From Longispora fulva (GTDB lineage Bacteria; Actinomycetota; Actinomycetes; Mycobacteriales; Micromonosporaceae), in assembly GCF_015751905.1 (NCBI RefSeq), contig NZ_JADOUF010000001.1:248001-312000 (forward strand): 64,000 nt of DNA, read 5' to 3'. This document shows, piece by piece, positions 9,296-17,794 of the stretch; within the stretch, counting starts at the first letter, position 1, and each line of letters starts with the position of its first letter. The notes beneath the pieces are model-generated. The model was not told the DNA's origin, made no database searches, and saw nothing but the letters and a program-made list of their open reading frames with translations. A program made the translations under genes and the position numbers.

Positions 9296-10254
9296 CGCCC
9301 CCTTCGTTGGGCGAGCAGGTGGATGAGGGAGACGAGCAGGGCGATGACGAGCACGAGAACCGCCGCCGCCGAGGCGTAGCCGACCCGGCCCTCGCCGAGC
9401 ATCGCGTTGTACACGTAGGTGCCGGTGATGCCGGTGCGCCCGCCCGGGTCGCCCTTGGTCGAGAAGAACACGACGTCGAAGGCGCGGAAGCTGCCCAGCA
9501 GCACCGACAGGATCACCGTCTTGTGGGTGTTGCGCAGCAGCGGGAACAGGATCAGCCGGTACATCTGGCGGGTGTTCGCGCCGTCCAGCAGGGCCGACTC
9601 CAGGATGGTCGTGTTCGCCGTTGCCAGGTCGGACGTGTAGTACATGATCGGCAGGCCGATCAGGTAGACGAGGAGCACGAACAGCGCCGCGTACGCCGGG
9701 CCCTCCTCGCCGAGCCAGTCCTGGGCGAGGGAACCGAGACCCACCGTGCGCAGGGTGGCGTTGACGGCCCCGTCGCGGGTTTCGAGCATCCGGCCGAACA
9801 CCGTGGCGAACAGCGACAGCGGGATCAGCGACGGCAGCAGGAACACCGCGTAGAAGAACCGGCGCAGCCGCACCCCCGAGGACAGCACCACCGCGAGGAA
9901 GAACCCGAGGGTCAGTGCCACGGCGATGGACACGGCCGCGAACAGCAGGTTGTTGGCCACCGAGCGCCAGAACACCTCATCGGTGAGGACCAGGCGGAAG
10001 TTCTCCCAGCCCACATCAGTGGCGTCCCCGAACGACAGGGTGCTGCGCGTGGTGGACGTCTTGGCCAGGAAACCGAACGCGTAGAGGTAGTAGACCGCGT
10101 AGATCAGCAGCAGTGGTGCCAGGAACAATGCGGCCACGCCCACGAAGCTGCCCCGGCGACGGCGGCGCGGGCTGGTGGCGTGCCGGGCGCGCACCGGTCG
10201 CGCGCCGCCGACGGCGGCGGTGACCGGTGCGTTCCTGGAGTTCATCGAGGTCAC
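9292..10254 (-). CDS. Carbohydrate ABC transporter permease (MalF type)
   Basis: A 320-residue inner-membrane permease with a basic N-terminal tail, about six helices and an EAA-type loop (ILESALLDGANTRQMYRLI). The GTG at 10254 overlaps the binding-protein stop as GTGA, a junction repeated along the operon, and this start fits better than a more upstream in-frame codon. It forms the heterodimeric channel with the next permease. Confidence 0.9.
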   Translation of the reverse strand: MTSMNSRNAPVTAAVGGARPVRARHATSPRRRRRGSFVGVAALFLAPLLLIYAVYYLYAFGFLAKTSTTRSTLSFGDATDVGWENFRLVLTDEVFWRSVANNLLFAAVSIAVALTLGFFLAVVLSSGVRLRRFFYAVFLLPSLIPLSLFATVFGRMLETRDGAVNATLRTVGLGSLAQDWLGEEGPAYAALFVLLVYLIGLPIMYYTSDLATANTTILESALLDGANTRQMYRLILFPLLRNTHKTVILSVLLGSFRAFDVVFFSTKGDPGGRTGITGTYVYNAMLGEGRVGYASAAAVLVLVIALLVSLIHLLAQRRGR

Positions 10255-11603
10255 TTCGCGGTGTACCGGCCGGACGTCCACTCGGCCTGCAGCTTGTCGG
10301 CCGCTGCCTGCGGAGTGCTCTGCCCGCGCAGTACGTCGAGAATGGCGTTGCCCTCGACCTGGTTGAGGAAGCTCTGATTGCTGTCGCGGGCAGACCCGGC
10401 CGTGTTGATTACGGTGGTGATCGCCGCGTACCCGTCGCGGGCCGCCTTGGAGGTCAGCACGGAGCCGTCGGCGGTGTAGCTCTTGGCCGTGGGCACCAGG
10501 ACCAGGTCCTTGCCCCAGCTGTCGACGCCCTTGCCCATGGTCATGTACTCCACGAACTTCGCAGCCTGCGCGACATGCGTCGACTTCTTCGGAATGCCCA
10601 GTCCGCCCTCGGCGAACGCCCGCGCCGCCGGCTTGCCGCCCGCCACGACGGGGAACGCCGCCGCGCCGACGTCGGCGAGCTCGATCTTGTTGGCTTTGCG
10701 GTAGGACTCAGACAGCATCGAGGACTGCCAGGACCCGTCAACGTAGAACGCCGCCTTGCCGCCGGTGAACAGCTCGGCGGGCCGGCCGCCCTTGAGGCTG
10801 AGGACGTCGGTGCCGACGATGCCCTTGTCGAACAGCGACTTGTACTGGGTGAGCGCCATGACCATCTCGGGGGAGTTCCACGCCTTGCGCCCGGCGAACA
10901 CGTCATCGGACAGGGTCGGGCTGGACTGCCCGGCGATCGTGAACAGCATCTCCTCCTGCCAGTACGGCTCGCCGGAGAACACCACCGGGGTCACGTCCGG
11001 CTTGGCGGCGCGCACCTTCGCCGCCGCCGCGGCGAGCTCGTCGGCCGTCTTCGGCACCGCGATGCCCAGGTCGGCGAGCATCGCGGCGTTGTAGAGCATG
11101 ACCGCGCTGCCGAGGGAGCCCATCGGGATGGTGTAGAGCTTGCCGTCCTTGGCGGACGTCTCGGCCTGCTTGACCGGGCCGGCCGCGAGCTTGTCGTGCC
11201 AACCGGCCGGCAGGTTCTTCTCCCACTCCGACACCGGCCGCAGCTGCTCGCGGACACTGTTGGTCATCGCCGAGACCTGCACGCCGACGACGTCGAGGTT
11301 CTCGCCGCCGTTGAGGGCGAGGGGCAGCTGCTTCTGGTAGTCGGCCGCCTCGAAGATCCGCAGCTCGATCTTGATGGTGGGGTTGTCGCGTTCGAAGGCG
11401 GCGATCGTGGCGCGCAGGGTGGCCTCCGGCGGGAACCACGTCCAGTACCTGAGCGTGACCTTCTCGCCGTCCTTTGTGGTTGCCTGGTCGGCGTTCTTGC
11501 CGCCCCCGACCCCGCCGCTGTCCCCGCACGCGCCCAGGCCGCCGAGGCCGACGACCCCCGCGACCGTCAGGGCGAGGACTCGTAAGAGTCGAGATCTGTT
11601 CAT
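10251..11603 (-). CDS. Extracellular sugar-binding lipoprotein of an ABC transporter
   Basis: A 450-residue family-1 solute-binding protein. It has a lipoprotein signal peptide with lipobox LGAC (residues 23-26) followed by a Gly/Asn linker. The mature part begins VTLRYWTWFPP and shows the usual two-lobe binding-protein layout, including VDGSWQSSM. GGAG lies 8 bases before the ATG. It is the first gene of the seven-gene fucose operon. The ligand is inferred to be L-fucose or a fucosylated oligosaccharide from the GH29 and dehydratase neighbours. Confidence 0.9.
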   Translation of the reverse strand: MNRSRLLRVLALTVAGVVGLGGLGACGDSGGVGGGKNADQATTKDGEKVTLRYWTWFPPEATLRATIAAFERDNPTIKIELRIFEAADYQKQLPLALNGGENLDVVGVQVSAMTNSVREQLRPVSEWEKNLPAGWHDKLAAGPVKQAETSAKDGKLYTIPMGSLGSAVMLYNAAMLADLGIAVPKTADELAAAAAKVRAAKPDVTPVVFSGEPYWQEEMLFTIAGQSSPTLSDDVFAGRKAWNSPEMVMALTQYKSLFDKGIVGTDVLSLKGGRPAELFTGGKAAFYVDGSWQSSMLSESYRKANKIELADVGAAAFPVVAGGKPAARAFAEGGLGIPKKSTHVAQAAKFVEYMTMGKGVDSWGKDLVLVPTAKSYTADGSVLTSKAARDGYAAITTVINTAGSARDSNQSFLNQVEGNAILDVLRGQSTPQAAADKLQAEWTSGRYTAK

Positions 11604-11668
11604 GACACTCCTCCGGAGCTTGTTTCCAGATGACGCCTAGCTGGTGGAATCCAGATGACCACAATATC

Positions 11669-11683
11669 GTCGCCCAGGGCGAC
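11669..11683. promoter_or_regulatory. Perfect 15-bp palindrome, likely ROK regulator operator (operon side)
   Basis: GTCGCCC-A-GGGCGAC, followed by AAAAAT, sits 66 bp upstream of the binding-protein start and 73 bp upstream of the divergent ROK regulator gene. A near copy with the same 7-1-7 layout precedes the secreted fucosidase-like gene at 13090. Confidence 0.7.
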
Positions 11684-11755
11684 AAAAATCAAGAGGTTGG
11701 CGGGAACTTAACCGAACGGGCACGATGACATCAGCGAAGAGGCTGGGGGAAACGC

Positions 11756-13072
11756 ATGCCGACAGAGGCCGATGTCACACTTCGGGTGGTACTGCGCTAT
11801 CTGGCTGATTATGGACCAATCGCCCGACCTGAGTTGGTCGACGGGGTCGGCCTCGCCCGCGCGACGACCTCCTCCGTCGTCAACGAGCTGATGCGCCGGG
11901 GCCTGGTCAGCGAGATCGCATCGCCGGGCACCGGCCGCCGCGGGCGTCCTACCAACCTGCTCGACCTCGACGACGAACAGTTCGCCGTCGTGGGTCTGGA
12001 GATCGGACTCGACCGGGTTCTCGCCGGCGCGTTCTCCCTGCGGGGCCGCCACCTCATCCGCCTCGACGAACCCGTCGAAGTCTCCGCCAGCAACCCCCGC
12101 GCCCTGCTGCGGGTCGCGGCATCCGTGGCCTACCAGGTCATCGAACAGGTCACCGACGCCGGCCGCCGCTTGCTCGGCACGGGGGTCAGCGTCACCGGCC
12201 TCGTCGACGCCACCAGCGGCACGATCAAATACGTGCCCAGCCTGGGCTGGCGCGACGTCGCCGTGCGGGCAGGTGTGGAAAGTGCGCTGTCCGCAGCCTC
12301 CGCCGGCCCGCCCGCCCCGGTGATCGTCGACAGCGGCGCCAACTTCGGCGTCCTGGCCGAGCGCCGCGCCCGGCTACGCGGCGGGGGAGCGGTGCCGAGC
12401 CTGGTCTACCTCACCGGTACCTACGGCATCAGCGCCGGCATCATGGCCGGCGACCGGCTGTGGCGCGGCGCGCGCGGCCTGGCCGGCGAGGTCGGGCACC
12501 TCATCCTCGACCCCGGCGGCCAGCGCTGCGTATGCGGCCGACGCGGCTGCTTCGAGACCCGGGCCGGCGTGCACGCGATCCTTGCCGCGGCCGGCCTCGA
12601 ACAGCGCAGCCTCGTCGGGGACGGCCCCGCCGCGCCGACCCACCGCGACGTGCCCGCCTCGGCGGCCCCCTACCCGATCCCGGCCGCCACGGCACTGTCG
12701 GCGGCCGTCGACGAACTGGTCCGCAGGGCCGAAGCGGGCGACCCGCAGGTGCTCGCCGCGCTCGCCGAGGCCGGGCACTGGCTGGGGATCGGCGCCGCCG
12801 CCGTGTGCGCGATGCTCGACCCCCGTCTCGTCGTCCTCGGCGGGCACTACACCCGGCTCACCCCGTGGCTGCTGGAGCCCGCCCGGACCTCGTTCGTCGA
12901 GTCGCTGCTGGTCGCCGACCTCGACCCGCCGGACGTGGAGCCCTCCGTCCTGGGCTCGTGGGGGTCGGTCGAGGGCGCGGCACTAGCCGTCCTGGACCAG
13001 ATGCTGGACGGAATTCGCCCACTACCGGCCAACCACGATCAGACGCATCGACAGCCGGCGACGGCCGGCTGA
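11756..13072 (+). CDS. ROK family transcriptional regulator
   Basis: The 438-residue protein has an N-terminal winged helix-turn-helix (RPELVDGVGLARATTSSVVNELMRRGLV, here about residues 24-52) and a C-terminal ROK domain. The zinc motif is visible in RCVCGRRGCFE and the sugar-site histidine in EVGHL. The wing contains the basic GRRGRPT. ROK regulators usually repress sugar genes until an inducer binds. It is transcribed away from the fucose operon, and palindromes flank it on both sides, so it probably controls the operon, itself and the secreted enzyme. The ATG at 11756 follows GGGGGA. A Gly/Ala/Pro-rich insert near residue 290 is not typical of the family. Confidence 0.9.
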   Translation: MPTEADVTLRVVLRYLADYGPIARPELVDGVGLARATTSSVVNELMRRGLVSEIASPGTGRRGRPTNLLDLDDEQFAVVGLEIGLDRVLAGAFSLRGRHLIRLDEPVEVSASNPRALLRVAASVAYQVIEQVTDAGRRLLGTGVSVTGLVDATSGTIKYVPSLGWRDVAVRAGVESALSAASAGPPAPVIVDSGANFGVLAERRARLRGGGAVPSLVYLTGTYGISAGIMAGDRLWRGARGLAGEVGHLILDPGGQRCVCGRRGCFETRAGVHAILAAAGLEQRSLVGDGPAAPTHRDVPASAAPYPIPAATALSAAVDELVRRAEAGDPQVLAALAEAGHWLGIGAAAVCAMLDPRLVVLGGHYTRLTPWLLEPARTSFVESLLVADLDPPDVEPSVLGSWGSVEGAALAVLDQMLDGIRPLPANHDQTHRQPATAG

Positions 13073-13085
13073 CCGTTCGGCTGAT

Positions 13086-13108
13086 TTTTGACGCCTGAGG
13101 CGACAAAA
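13086..13108. promoter_or_regulatory. Second ROK-type operator palindrome
   Basis: The core GACGCCT-G-AGGCGAC at 13090-13104 has the same 7-1-7 geometry as the palindrome at 11669 and the same ACAAAA flank. Here the symmetry extends outward by a TTTT/AAAA pair on each side, giving a 23-bp palindrome with one mismatched pair. It lies between the ROK gene and the secreted fucosidase-like gene. Confidence 0.65.
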
Positions 13109-13229
13109 TGTTTCCGGGGTATTGCCGTGGCGTGTCCGGCGGGCTGACGATCCACCACAGGTGCCCCGATCCGGCACCGCGACCGCCGCCCCCACCGCTG
13201 TCGCCGCTCCTTCGCAAGGAGAGCCCCCG

Positions 13230-15473
13230 ATGCGTTCCCGTCTTCCCCGAGCACTCGCCATGGCGCTGTGCGCCGCCATCGCCGCCACGGTTGCCGCCGC
13301 CACCCCGGCAGCTGCGGACACGATCATCCCCCAGGCCGGCCCCAACCCGGTCGTCATCACCCCCGGCACCGGCTCCGACGACGTCGTCGCGCTCCCGGCG
13401 TCGGCGGCCGAACGCACCTCCGCCATCACCAACACCGGCGGCCAGGGCGACATCGCCAAGAACTTCCACGTCCAGCACTTCCTCACCACCGCCGACTACC
13501 TGGCCTGGACCGTGTCGGTGCCAGCCGCCGCGTCCTACCGGTTCGCGGTCCTGCTCAACGCCTCCTCGGGCCAGCAGTTCACCCTCACCGTGCGCGGCAC
13601 CGCCACCTCGGTGTCGTTCACGAGCTCCGGCGGCTGGCTGAAGATCGACGCCGGCACCCTCGCCCTGCCGGCGGGCTCGAGCACCGTCGAACTGCGGCGC
13701 GCCGGATCGCCCAGCGGCGACACCCAGGTCAAGTCGGTGGAACTGATCCGCGACTCCGACTACGCCGCCTACCAGCAGCGCGTCGCCACCGGCCGTGCGG
13801 CGGCCGACCTGACGTGGCTGCGGCAGGCCAAGTACGGCCTGATGTTCCAGTACGGCTCCTGGGGCTTCCCTGCCGGCGGTGGACCGGCCAAGACGCTCGA
13901 GCAGCAGGCCAACGACTTCAACGTCCCGGCCTTCGTCAACACGGTCAAGCAGACCGGGGCCGCCTACGTCATCTGGTCGTTCAGCTGGTGGGGCTACCGG
14001 CCCGACATGCCCAACACCGCACTGGACACCATCATGGCCAACGGCGGGGCGTCCACCTCGCAGCGTGACCTGATCGGCGAGGTCGCCGCCGCCCTGCACG
14101 CCGAGAACATCCGCTTCGCCCTCTACTACCACGAGGGCAAGGAAGAGGCGACGTTCTGGCAGAAGGAGAACTACCCCTCAAGCTTCCCCGCGACGGGTAC
14201 CGGAGACCGCAGCACGTTCTTCACCAACTGGAAGAACGTCGTCGGCGAGATCGGCCAGCGCCTCGGCACCAACCTCGACGGCTTCTTCTTCGACGACGCC
14301 ATGACCTACTACCCGGCGAAGTTCGAGGAACTGCACGCCGTCGCCCGCACCGGCAACCCGGCCCGCACCGTGACGTGGAACAACTGGGTGTACCCGCGCC
14401 TGACCGAGTTCCAGGACGTGTCGATGGGCGAGAACTACACCGGCGATGGCACCGTGGGTTCCCCGCCGGCCGGTGGCGACGGGATCTTCACCGCCGGCCC
14501 CGACAAGGGCCTGCTCGAACACGGCATGTTCATCATGGAGAACGACTGGGGCGTGCACCAGCAGGGCCAGCAGATCGGCGCCACGACGTTCGACGCCACT
14601 TGGGCGATCAGCCACGTCACCTCCGCCGCCGCACGGTCAGTGCCACTGACCTTCGACCTGATGATGTACGAGGACGGCACCATGTCCGCGCAGAGCCTGG
14701 CGGTCCTGCAACAGCTCAAGGCCGCCGTCCGGGGCACCACCGGCGTGACGACCGTCAACAACACCGACGCGGCCATCTCCTACACCGGGTCCTGGTCGGT
14801 GTCGGGCAACCGGGGAGCCGGTGACTACGCCGACGACGTCCGATACACGTCGGTCAACGGCGACTCAGTCGCCTACACGTTCACCGGCAGCGGGATCGAC
14901 CTGCTGACGGAGAAGTACTCCGATCAGGGCAACATCGACGTCTACATCGACAACGTGTTCCAGCAGACGGTGAACACGTCCAACTCGACCCGCCTCGTCC
15001 AGCAGGCCGTCTACTCCAAGACGTGGCCGACGTCGGGCAGCCACACGATCAAGGCCGTCAAGAAGGACGGCAGCTACATGCTGCTCGACGCGTTCCGCGT
15101 CCACCAGGACGTCACCGTCAACAACACAGACGCCTCGATCGCCTACACCGGAGCCTGGTCGGTGTCGAGCAACCGGGGCGTCGGTGACTACGCCGACGAC
15201 GTGCGGTACACGATGACCAACGGCGACGCGGTGTCCTACACCTTCACCGGCACCGGGATTGACCTGCTGACGGAGAAGTTCTCCGACCAGGGCAACGTCG
15301 ACATCTACATCGACAACGTGTTCCAGCAGACCGTGAACACGACGAACCCGACCCGCCTGGTGCAGCAGGCGGTCTACTCCAAGACGTGGCCGACATCGGG
15401 CAGCCACACGATCAAGGCCGTCAAGAAGGACGGCACGTACATGCTCCTCGACGCGTTCCGGGTGTACGCCTAG
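13230..15473 (+). CDS. Secreted alpha-L-fucosidase-like glycoside hydrolase with tandem C-terminal beta-sandwich domains
   Basis: The 747-residue protein starts with a clear Sec signal peptide (MRSRLPRALAMALCAAI, cleavage after AAAD or nearby). A beta-rich N-terminal module (about residues 30-175) precedes a GH29-like catalytic domain, with IWSFSWWGYRPDMPNT and the putative nucleophile region LDGFFFDDAM. Two ~120-residue repeats close the protein (from residues ~509 and ~630), each beginning VNNTDA and ending YMLLDAFRV. Such repeats are beta-sandwich, probably carbohydrate-binding, domains. AAGGAG precedes the ATG by 7 bases. The gene follows the ROK regulator and carries a copy of its operator, so it should release fucose outside the cell for the importer. 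The exact glycosidase family should be confirmed. Confidence 0.82.
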   Translation: MRSRLPRALAMALCAAIAATVAAATPAAADTIIPQAGPNPVVITPGTGSDDVVALPASAAERTSAITNTGGQGDIAKNFHVQHFLTTADYLAWTVSVPAAASYRFAVLLNASSGQQFTLTVRGTATSVSFTSSGGWLKIDAGTLALPAGSSTVELRRAGSPSGDTQVKSVELIRDSDYAAYQQRVATGRAAADLTWLRQAKYGLMFQYGSWGFPAGGGPAKTLEQQANDFNVPAFVNTVKQTGAAYVIWSFSWWGYRPDMPNTALDTIMANGGASTSQRDLIGEVAAALHAENIRFALYYHEGKEEATFWQKENYPSSFPATGTGDRSTFFTNWKNVVGEIGQRLGTNLDGFFFDDAMTYYPAKFEELHAVARTGNPARTVTWNNWVYPRLTEFQDVSMGENYTGDGTVGSPPAGGDGIFTAGPDKGLLEHGMFIMENDWGVHQQGQQIGATTFDATWAISHVTSAAARSVPLTFDLMMYEDGTMSAQSLAVLQQLKAAVRGTTGVTTVNNTDAAISYTGSWSVSGNRGAGDYADDVRYTSVNGDSVAYTFTGSGIDLLTEKYSDQGNIDVYIDNVFQQTVNTSNSTRLVQQAVYSKTWPTSGSHTIKAVKKDGSYMLLDAFRVHQDVTVNNTDASIAYTGAWSVSSNRGVGDYADDVRYTMTNGDAVSYTFTGTGIDLLTEKFSDQGNVDIYIDNVFQQTVNTTNPTRLVQQAVYSKTWPTSGSHTIKAVKKDGTYMLLDAFRVYA
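14754..15473 (+). repeat. Two tandem ~363-bp coding repeats
   Basis: The unit starts at 14754 and again at 15117, 363 bp (121 codons) later. Long stretches are nearly identical at DNA level, for example the segment encoding AVYSKTWPTSGSHTIKAVKK. This indicates a recent duplication or gene conversion of the beta-sandwich module. Confidence 0.85.
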
Positions 15474-15516
15474 AACAGGCCGCAGGCGACGAACGCCCGC
15501 TGACCGGATCGAAGCC

Positions 15517-15543
15517 GCGGGGCCATCCGAGGGGTGGCCCCGC
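15517..15543 (+). terminator. Terminator hairpin after the secreted fucosidase-like gene
   Basis: A 9-bp perfect stem, GCGGGGCCA with TGGCCCCGC, and a 9-base loop, 44 bp past the stop codon. Confidence 0.6.
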
Positions 15544-15860
15544 ACCCCCGTGGCTGGGAAGAAAGCCTGCCCCCTGCTCCTTGCATTCGTCCAAGCCGAA
15601 TGGACCAACTCCGCCGGCGCGTCCGGCCTATTCATGACGACATCAAGGCCCGCGTCGAAAGGCTCATCGTTCCTTGGATATCCCTCCGCGGGCCAGCCAA
15701 ACGCAGCCACAATTCATGCCCCCGAAAGGTCGGTGTCCAGGGCTATGGTGCGTTCGCTGTTGGTGGTCTCGGGTGGCTCGTATTCGACCCGGCGGAGGAG
15801 TTCGAGGAGCTGCCGGCTGATGATGCTGCCTGGTCTGGTCGAGGTTGGGCCGCTTCTCGG
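15544..15860. other. Gene-free stretch with a possible coding relic
   Basis: No intact gene was seen. On the minus strand between about 15690 and 15850 one frame reads as plausible protein (ISRQLLELLRRVEYEPPETT and beyond) but has no start and no recognised family. It may be the tail of a lost gene. Confidence 0.3.
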
Positions 15861-16772
15861 TCACCAGTCCAGTCGGATGCCGTACACCCCGGGGCGGGCG
15901 TCGGTGACCGCGATGCACACGCTGGGGGTGTCGTCGGGCAGCAGTTCGCGGAGTTCCTCCTCGGGGGCGGAGGCCGTGGCCTGGTGGAACGCCACGCACC
16001 GGGCCGGCACCGCTTGCGGGGCGAAGCTGATGTGCAGGGTGTACAAGGGCAGTAGTTGGAGCACGACCTGCCCCAACCGGGTCTCAGGCACCATGTCCGG
16101 CGGCGGCACCACGGTGTATTCGATCACCGTCGTCTCTCCCTCGGCCAGCGGCCGGCCGAACAGCAGTTCCGCGCTGAATTGGCCCGTTGCCGGGTCCCAT
16201 CGCACCCCGCCGCGTCGGCAGCCCGCCAGGTCCACGAGCCGGGGCGGTTCGGAAACCGGCTCCTCGGCGCACCACGCCATGACCTTCCGGGTCACCCCGT
16301 CGGCCAGGGACCGCAGCGTCAGGCGGACCCGTCCCTGCCGGATCGACCCGTTGGCGCCCATCGTGACGTGGTTGTCGATGCTCAACGGCCGCAGGACCGA
16401 CCGGACCGGCATCTCGAATTCCTCGACCACCTGGACGGCGGGCGGATACAGGCCCAGATCCATGTTCCGGCTCCTGCGGCCGCGGCTACGCACCCGGGCA
16501 GAGCGGAGCAGCCCGACCAGGGACCCGGCCGGCAGCGACAGCAGCTCCTCCAGGACGGCGACCCCGTGCAGCGACTCCGCCCGCTCGGGTTGGGACCGCC
16601 CGGTGCACCAGTAACTCAACGTGGCCGTGCTGATCTTGATGCCGCGCTCGGCGAGCCGACACTGGAGCCGGCTCAGGCCCAGGCCCCGGCGGCGCACGGC
16701 CAGCGACAACGCCAGGTGAAACGGGCCGTCCACCAGCGCCCGGTCCAGTTCGACCTCGAGATCAGATCCCAT
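15861..16772 (-). CDS. Putative HTH regulator of an uncharacterised actinobacterial family (paralogue A)
   Basis: A 303-residue protein. The N-terminal ~90 residues form an XRE-like helix-turn-helix with the motif GIKISTATLSYWCTGRSQPE and then a leucine-rich helix (LEELLSLPAGSLVGLL). The C-terminal ~190 residues are beta-rich with FSAELLFGRPLAEGET and end GVYGIRLDW. Two further genes in this window (50671-51612 and 52194-53054) share both halves, including LSYW, ELLF/L...GET and the terminal aromatic tail. Function is unknown; DNA binding is inferred from the first half only. The ATG at 16772 was chosen because homology to the paralogues begins shortly after it. It diverges from the sigma-factor gene. 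Confidence 0.72.
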   Translation of the reverse strand: MGSDLEVELDRALVDGPFHLALSLAVRRRGLGLSRLQCRLAERGIKISTATLSYWCTGRSQPERAESLHGVAVLEELLSLPAGSLVGLLRSARVRSRGRRSRNMDLGLYPPAVQVVEEFEMPVRSVLRPLSIDNHVTMGANGSIRQGRVRLTLRSLADGVTRKVMAWCAEEPVSEPPRLVDLAGCRRGGVRWDPATGQFSAELLFGRPLAEGETTVIEYTVVPPPDMVPETRLGQVVLQLLPLYTLHISFAPQAVPARCVAFHQATASAPEEELRELLPDDTPSVCIAVTDARPGVYGIRLDW

Positions 16773-17272
16773 GTCAACCCCCTGCGGGCCGTACGACTGG
16801 TGCACGGAGTGTATGCGCTGGACCCCGGCCAGGTAAACGGTGACCCAGTCGGACCACGAGGCGGGCGTGCCGTGCGAGGAGGCGTCCTTCCGAGGTACAC
16901 GGGGCTCCGTGGACAGCTGCCGTACACGCCTACACCAAACGACGGTCCGCATCCTCACGCGGCGCCAGCTAACAGGACATGAAAGATCCCTCAAGACACC
17001 CTCAAGCCGGTTAGCAGCGATTAACTGATAACGGGGGCGCCGCGTCGGCGGCGTGCCGGAAAGCCCGGTCCACCGCCGATCGTGCCGGCTGGGCCAGAGC
17101 CCCTTTTCTAGTTGTTTCGCCGATAGTGGTTAGGACGGGTTCGCGGCCCGCTGACGCATCCCCGAAGCGGCGTGGCACGGCGTGCGGTCGACAGATGTGC
17201 AGGAAATGCGGGGGTAGTTCGATGCAACCTGATTGGTCCGGCCGGCTCTCTCAGTGGTGAAGGAGGTAGCCC
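16773..17272. other. 500-bp divergent intergenic region
   Basis: Lies between the divergent HTH gene and the sigma-factor gene. Apart from the direct repeats at 16988-17006 and the ribosome-binding site GAAGGAGG just before 17273, I see no gene or structured element. A relatively AT-rich stretch spans about 16975-17030. Confidence 0.5.
16988..17006. promoter_or_regulatory. Direct repeats with 11-bp period, possible SARP/OmpR-type site
   Basis: CCCTCAAG occurs at 16988 and again at 16999, exactly 11 bp apart (one helical turn). SARP regulators typically bind heptameric direct repeats with this period. The repeats lie 216 bp upstream of the paralogue A start. Confidence 0.35.
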
Positions 17273-17794
17273 ATGGGCACCGATGAAGAGGCCGAGTTCC
17301 GGGCGTTCGTCGCCGGGCGTTCACTCGCGCTGTGGCGGCAGGCGTACGTGATGTGCGGGGACCGGCACCTGGCGGAGGACCTGGTGCAGATGACGCTGGC
17401 GAAGGTGTACTCGCGCTGGCGGCGGATCCGGCAACGGGGCGCGGTGGAGGCGTACACCCGCAAGGTCCTGACCCGGATGTGTCTCGGGCAGCTGCGGTCG
17501 CGGGGCCGGCGGCGCGAGGACGTCTCAGCGGATCCCCCCGACAGGGGCGCGGCCGGTGGGCCGCAGGTGGAGGAACGGATGGTGCTGATGGACGCGCTGC
17601 GCGCTCTGGCTCCCCGGCAGCGCGCGGTATTGGTGCTGCGGTTCTGGGAGGACCTGAGCGTGGAGGAGACCGCGGCGGTGATGGGCTGTGCCGCCGGCAC
17701 TGTCAAGAGCCAGTCGGCGCGGGGTCTGGTGAGGCTGCGCGAGGTGTTGGGCGCGACTGAGGAACTGCTACTGGTGGGGAAGGGAACACGATGA
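17273..17794 (+). CDS. SigE-family ECF RNA polymerase sigma factor
   Basis: The 173-residue protein has region 2 (AYVMCGDRHLAEDLVQMTLAKVYSRW, residues ~24-49) and region 4 (LAPRQRAVLVLRFWEDLSVEETA and GTVKSQSARGLVRLR, ~110-157). This is the pattern of the actinobacterial SigE-type ECF group. GAAGGAGG precedes the ATG with good spacing. The stop overlaps the start of the next gene as ATGA, so the downstream membrane protein is probably its co-expressed partner or anti-sigma factor. Confidence 0.9.
   Translation: MGTDEEAEFRAFVAGRSLALWRQAYVMCGDRHLAEDLVQMTLAKVYSRWRRIRQRGAVEAYTRKVLTRMCLGQLRSRGRRREDVSADPPDRGAAGGPQVEERMVLMDALRALAPRQRAVLVLRFWEDLSVEETAAVMGCAAGTVKSQSARGLVRLREVLGATEELLLVGKGTR

Noticed and set aside
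5000-15000. Long open frames antisense to the fucose operon and other genes
   Set aside because: They are mirror frames of GC-rich coding sequence, rich in Arg, Pro and Gly, without domains or ribosome-binding sites, and they fully overlap well-supported genes.
15690-15850. Possible minus-strand gene relic containing ISRQLLELLRRVEYEPPETT
   Set aside because: It reads like protein but has no start, no ribosome-binding site and no family I could name, so it is mentioned only as a gap note.
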